From Bacteroidia bacterium (GTDB lineage Bacteria; Bacteroidota; Bacteroidia; J057; JADKCL01): 64,000 nt of DNA. Numbering within the stretch: the stretch's first letter is position 1; each line of letters begins with the position of its first letter. Shown here in pieces: positions 60,606 through 64,000 of the stretch. The notes beneath the pieces are model-generated. The model searched no databases and was not told the origin of the DNA. It worked only from the letters and a program-made list of their open reading frames with translations. The stretch is taken from the NCBI GenBank assembly GCA_020635905.1, contig JACJYV010000011.1:1-64000 (forward strand). The letters run 5' to 3'. Both the position numbers and the translations under genes were made by a program.

Positions 60606-61289
60606 ATGATTACCATCCTTTTGCACCTCCTTCCTTTCCTGATTTCCCAAACTCCATCCCCAACACCCCTTCAACTTTGGGCGACCTGGTATTACACGCC
60701 AACTCTGGATCACGATTCCACGGGAATTCCCCTTTTGGACCTTCAGGAGCAGCCTCTGGGTCCTAAACTGGATTCCTGCGACTGGTGCCACGCCGCGATT
60801 GAGGGAACGGTTTACATTCGTCTGGGTGAGGAAATTCAGGTGTTGAATTATGCGGGACGTTCTCAAAAACTGTTGAACGATTGCCGCGAATGTCCTGATT
60901 ATGCGCATTATGACGGTTTTGAAAAAACGGGTAGGGTGCTTTGGCAAAGAAGTGAAGGTTTTGGCCTTGGGGTGAATAATTTTAAGCTGGTTCCTTTTAA
61001 ATCCGTGGCGGTCGATCCTGCAGTTATACCTTATGGAAGTGTGCTACACATTCCTGACGCTGAAGGGGTAAAGTATCTGGATGCCGCGGGAGATACCCTG
61101 ATCCACGATGGGTACTTTTTTGCCGCAGATGCGGGCAGCAAAATCAAAGGGAATCACATTGATGTGTATCTGGGCGATCAGGAGGAAAACCCGTTTGGCT
61201 TCGTAAAGTCGCGTGAAACAGGGACTTTTCAGGCATTTTGGGTAAAGGATGAAGTGAAGGAAAGGGAATTGCGGGCCATGCACAGGTAG
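60606..61289 (+). CDS. Exported 3D-domain protein (MltA-like beta-barrel)
   Basis: A 227-residue protein with a short N-terminal hydrophobic segment (ITILLHLLPFLIS) that may be a signal peptide. The C-terminal 3D domain shows the family pattern VAVDPAVIPYGSVLHI followed by FFAADAGSKIKGNHIDVYLG, with three conserved aspartates as in the double-psi beta-barrel of MltA/YabE. Four cysteines in the middle (DSCDWC and DCRECP) may bind metal or form disulfides and are unusual. A peptidoglycan-related role is likely from the family. It is a single-gene unit. Confidence 0.8.
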   Translation: MITILLHLLPFLISQTPSPTPLQLWATWYYTPTLDHDSTGIPLLDLQEQPLGPKLDSCDWCHAAIEGTVYIRLGEEIQVLNYAGRSQKLLNDCRECPDYAHYDGFEKTGRVLWQRSEGFGLGVNNFKLVPFKSVAVDPAVIPYGSVLHIPDAEGVKYLDAAGDTLIHDGYFFAADAGSKIKGNHIDVYLGDQEENPFGFVKSRETGTFQAFWVKDEVKERELRAMHR

Positions 61290-61417
61290 TCCAGTTTGAA
61301 AGTCTGAGGGGAATTCATTTGTAATTTCCTGCTTAATTCTACTCAAAGTGATGCTCTGATGGGATAGGCGGGCTTTTTTGCCTAAATTCTGTGAGAAATT
61401 CACCAAAATTCTTCCCC

Positions 61418-61927
61418 ATGAACCGCAAGAAATTTCTGCAGAGCGTAGGTTTGGGCACTTCAGCCCTGTTTTTGTCTCCTTCCGTTTTGTTGGGTCAGGA
61501 TGACAAACCTGCGGCCTATGCTAGGGATATTGTGCAGTCTTTTGTGGGAGCGGGGCACAACGACGTGGATAAGGTAAAGTCGCTTTATGCTGAGTTTCCC
61601 AATCTGATTTATGCGGCCCATGATTGGGGAAACGGGGATTTTGAATCTGCCCTGGAAGCGGGCGGCCACGTTGGGCATAAGGAAATGGTGAATTTTTTGC
61701 TTGAAAAAGGCGCCCGGCCCACTTTGCATGCGCTTACCATGCTGGGCAAAACAGAATTGGTAAAACCGATGATTGAAGCTTATCCCGACCTTTTGCATTG
61801 TCTGGGACCTCACGGCTTTACCTTTTTGCATCATGCGCAAAAAGGAGGGGAAGATGCTGCAGAGTTGTTGGAATACTTCCAATCCAAAGGATTGAAAGAG
61901 ACTTTTGTTCCCATTAAAAAGGGCTAA
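61418..61927 (+). CDS. Exported ankyrin-repeat-like protein
   Basis: A 169-residue protein from the ATG at 61418. The N-terminus (MNRKKFLQSVGLGTSALFLS) resembles a Tat-like leader, without the twin arginine, followed by PSVLLGQ. The mature part contains about three ankyrin-like repeats (HDWGNGDFESALEAGGHVGH, EMVNFLLEKGARPTLHALTM and GKTELVKPMIEAYPDLLHCL). It should be exported and bind a protein. It converges with the LpxH-like gene and overlaps its last bases. Confidence 0.75.
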   Translation: MNRKKFLQSVGLGTSALFLSPSVLLGQDDKPAAYARDIVQSFVGAGHNDVDKVKSLYAEFPNLIYAAHDWGNGDFESALEAGGHVGHKEMVNFLLEKGARPTLHALTMLGKTELVKPMIEAYPDLLHCLGPHGFTFLHHAQKGGEDAAELLEYFQSKGLKETFVPIKKG

Positions 61928-62784
61928 TTCACCCCCATCACCGTGCTTCCCAGCTGAAATTCAGCCACCAGCTCGCGGAAAAGATCCTGGTCGGTCTGGT
62001 CGTGGAGATCGTCGTCAGAAAGTGGCTCTGCGCCAGGGGCAATGTCATCCCAGTAGCTGACCAGCTTCCATTGACCCTGGTTGAATTCGAGTGCAGTGCA
62101 GTTTTCGACCCAGTCCCCCGAATTCATGTAGATGATTTGCCCGCCTTTTTTGCCTTCCATGGTTTTGATTTCTGGCTTGTGAATGTGCCCGCAAACGGCC
62201 AGTTCGTAGCCATGAAATTCGGCCATATCCACCACGGATTGTTCCCAGTCGCTCAGGTAATTGACCGCTTTTTTGACGCTGTCCTTTACCTTTTTGGAGA
62301 GAGAAACGCGTCCGCGGCCCATTTTGGCATAAATCCAGTTGATGGCGCGATTTAGCAAAATGAGCAGGTCGTAGCCCTTGCCACCCAGTTTGGCCAGCCA
62401 TTTGGCGGTCTTGATGCTGGTGTCAAACACGTCGCCGTGAAAAAACCAGGTCTTTTGGCCATTGATTTCCAGAATCACCTTGTTTACGATGCGGAAATTT
62501 CCCATTTCAAATCCCACAAAACGCCGCAAAATCTCGTCGTGATTGCCAGTAATGTAATAAATGCGGGTGCCTTTGGAAATCATGCCCATGAGTTGTTTGA
62601 CCACTTTCATGTGGGCCTTGGGCCAGTAGCTTTTGCTGAATTGCCAAACATCCACAATGTCGCCATTGAGGATAAGGGTTTGGGGATCAATGCTTTTGAG
62701 GTAATGAACCAGTTCGCGGGCGTGACAACCGTAAGTTCCAAGGTGAACGTCTGAAATAACCGCAATTTCTACTTTTCTCTTCAT
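61924..62784 (-). CDS. LpxH-like metallophosphoesterase
   Basis: A 286-residue calcineurin-type phosphoesterase taken from the ATG at 62784 (MKRKVEIAVISDVHLG); an upstream in-frame extension to 62916 is unlikely. Metal-binding motifs are SDVHLGTYGC (D-x-H), ILNGDIVDVW (GD), YITGNHDEIL (GNHD), FHGDVFD and CGHIHKPEI (GH-x-H). This set matches UDP-2,3-diacylglucosamine diphosphatase-like enzymes of lipid A synthesis, though several Bacteroidota paralogues exist with unproved function. It is convergent with the ankyrin-like gene and divergent from the M14 gene. Confidence 0.82.
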   Translation of the reverse strand: MKRKVEIAVISDVHLGTYGCHARELVHYLKSIDPQTLILNGDIVDVWQFSKSYWPKAHMKVVKQLMGMISKGTRIYYITGNHDEILRRFVGFEMGNFRIVNKVILEINGQKTWFFHGDVFDTSIKTAKWLAKLGGKGYDLLILLNRAINWIYAKMGRGRVSLSKKVKDSVKKAVNYLSDWEQSVVDMAEFHGYELAVCGHIHKPEIKTMEGKKGGQIIYMNSGDWVENCTALEFNQGQWKLVSYWDDIAPGAEPLSDDDLHDQTDQDLFRELVAEFQLGSTVMGVN

Positions 62785-63031
62785 AAGGTTTGGATCAAAT
62801 TCCGCGCAAAAGAAAGGAGGTTTTGGCAAATAGTTTTTCCACCATTTGGGTTTGAATTCTCCATTTTTGCACGATTGAGGACGATTTAAGGTTAATTTCA
62901 GGCTGGGGCCATTCACCTGTAATGAACGCCAAAGAACAGGTCTGATTTATTAACCAAAAAATCATCTGTTTTCTTCCAAACGGGGCTCCTTTCAGGTTTC
63001 ATTTCCGCCCTGAATTTTATTTCTTTGATCT

Positions 63032-64000
63032 ATGCAAGCGTTTTTCCTTCGGCTGTTACTGATTTTTTCACTTTTTTACTGCTTCTCCATGGGAAAATCT
63101 GACGCCAAACCCCATCTCCCTAACTGGCCGCGCGGCTATCACCGTCCGGAAAAGGTTTTTGCCTACCTGCAAAAATGGGCTGCTGAGTATCCCGGGCTTG
63201 TGCAGCTGGATACACTCGCCACCACCCATGAAAACCGTCCCGTTTACGCAGTAAGGGTCAGTGACCATTGCACGGACAGCGATCTTTCCAAGCCAGAGGT
63301 TTTGTATGTGGGTGCGACGCATGGTTGTGAGCCACTTTCCGTGGAAGTTTCGCTGCGTTTGATTGCCTTCCTGCTGAGCCATGCCTCGGACCCTCAGGTG
63401 CGGGATTTGTTGCAAACCCGCTCTTTGTGGTTCGTTCCGGTCTTCAATCCCGACGGCTTACATCAGTATTATCAGGGAAATTTTATCTGGAAAGCCAATC
63501 GTAAACGAAATAAAGGGCATCGTTTTAAGTTCAGACACGGGGTGGATCTGAACCGTAATTTTGGGTATGAATGGGGTTGCGATGAGGAAGGTTCGCGTTC
63601 TACGCCGGGCTGGTTTGGATTTGGTTCTTACCGGGGTCCTGCCCCGTTTTCTGAACCCGAATCTCAGGGAATGCGGGATTTTGTGAGCAAGCGCAGGTTT
63701 TCAGTTTCGTTTTCCTTTCACAGTTTTGGGGAGAAATATCTCTATCCATACAATTACGGGGCTGACCCGGCTGATCTGGCCTGGTATCAGGCGTTTACGG
63801 GGCATTTGGGTAAAAAGAATGGCTATTCGGCTGGAAATCCTGTTTCTGGGGAGATTTATAAGTCCAATGGTGACATGGACGACTGGCTGTATGGAGATCA
63901 TTCTGGGGGAAAAGGCAAGACCCTGGCCATGACGGTTGAGATTGGAAAACTTTATTTATTGCCCTGGGGAAATCCTGAGAAGCAATTCAAAAAGAATGTT
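63032..64000 (+). CDS. M14-family zinc carboxypeptidase, 3'-truncated by window end
   Basis: The first 323 codons of an exported peptidase; the frame is open to the last base, so the C-terminus lies outside the window. A signal peptide (FFLRLLLIFSLFYCFSMG) leads into a carboxypeptidase domain: zinc ligands His97 and Glu100 in THGCEP, substrate-binding Asn174-Arg175 in DLNRNFGYEW, zinc ligand His230 in FSFHSFGEK and catalytic Glu303 in MTVEIGK. Layout fits M14 metallocarboxypeptidases. Relatives in this phylum often carry a T9SS domain, which would lie beyond the window. Confidence 0.88.
   Translation, partial: MQAFFLRLLLIFSLFYCFSMGKSDAKPHLPNWPRGYHRPEKVFAYLQKWAAEYPGLVQLDTLATTHENRPVYAVRVSDHCTDSDLSKPEVLYVGATHGCEPLSVEVSLRLIAFLLSHASDPQVRDLLQTRSLWFVPVFNPDGLHQYYQGNFIWKANRKRNKGHRFKFRHGVDLNRNFGYEWGCDEEGSRSTPGWFGFGSYRGPAPFSEPESQGMRDFVSKRRFSVSFSFHSFGEKYLYPYNYGADPADLAWYQAFTGHLGKKNGYSAGNPVSGEIYKSNGDMDDWLYGDHSGGKGKTLAMTVEIGKLYLLPWGNPEKQFKKNV

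Overview
The window is a chromosomal segment of a Bacteroidota bacterium, most likely of the Saprospiria or a related group; this placement is inferred. Two large secreted proteins end in type IX secretion (T9SS) C-terminal sorting domains, candidate promoters fit the Bacteroidota TAnnTTTG -7 box, and a DUF4476 protein, an ABC-2 permease/M1 peptidase fusion and an arsenosugar cluster fit the same phylum. Genes between about 3.4 and 25.8 kb are mostly visibly AT-rich, while those from 28.5 kb onward are GC-richer, so the first part looks like an accessory island.

Region by region: (1) 0.1-2.7 kb, minus strand: a lipoprotein translationally coupled to a modular protein (peptidoglycan-binding-like, annexin-like, C39-like peptidase) resembling cargo of extracellular contractile injection systems. 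(2) 2.7-3.4 kb: two large imperfect inverted repeats. (3) 5.4-25.8 kb: an apparent defence island. It holds two tandem paralogous small proteins plus an OLD-family nuclease; a giant STAND NTPase with a Cap4/DUF4297-like N-terminus (Avs-like); a PLD-SNF2 helicase divergent from a PD-(D/E)xK nuclease; and a DUF5677-like protein, a KAP NTPase and a DUF262/DUF1524 (GmrSD-like) protein. The PD-(D/E)xK gene is split by a 2,673-bp IS21-family element. Removing the element and one copy of its 4-bp TTAG duplication restores an exact 365-codon frame.

(4) 26.2-33.5 kb: a T9SS-sorted beta-propeller-like protein, a GC-rich REP-like intergenic block, an ABC ATPase with an ABC-2/M1 fusion, and a pentapeptide-repeat protein. 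(5) 33.7-40.7 kb: a tightly coupled seven-gene operon (arginine decarboxylase, agmatinase, deoxyhypusine-synthase-like enzyme, small acidic protein, two ATP-grasp proteins, aspartoacylase-like hydrolase). It looks like a polyamine pathway extended by amide-bond formation and hydrolysis and is the best candidate for an undescribed metabolic system. (6) 40.7-42.7 kb: an IS3-family element inserted in the third copy of a ~120-bp tandem repeat; its transposase gene ends in a perfect 40-bp palindrome. (7) 42.9-46.1 kb: a T9SS-sorted subtilase.

(8) 46.5-50 kb: a sirtuin, then an arsenosugar-type cluster (AhpD-like protein, ArsS radical SAM, rhodanese, TIGR04282-like glycosyltransferase). (9) 50-64 kb: a candidate small RNA, a DUF4476 protein, a thioredoxin-like protein, a GH113-like hydrolase, a telomere-like hexanucleotide repeat, a MuiA-like protein, seven copies of a ~123-bp repeat, MtnA, a CPBP-like membrane protein, a GH13 enzyme, a 3D-domain protein, an ankyrin-like protein, an LpxH-like phosphoesterase and the 5' part of an M14 carboxypeptidase. 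A ~176-bp sequence occurs in opposite orientations at 46.3 and 56.5 kb. I found no rRNA, tRNA or CRISPR array.
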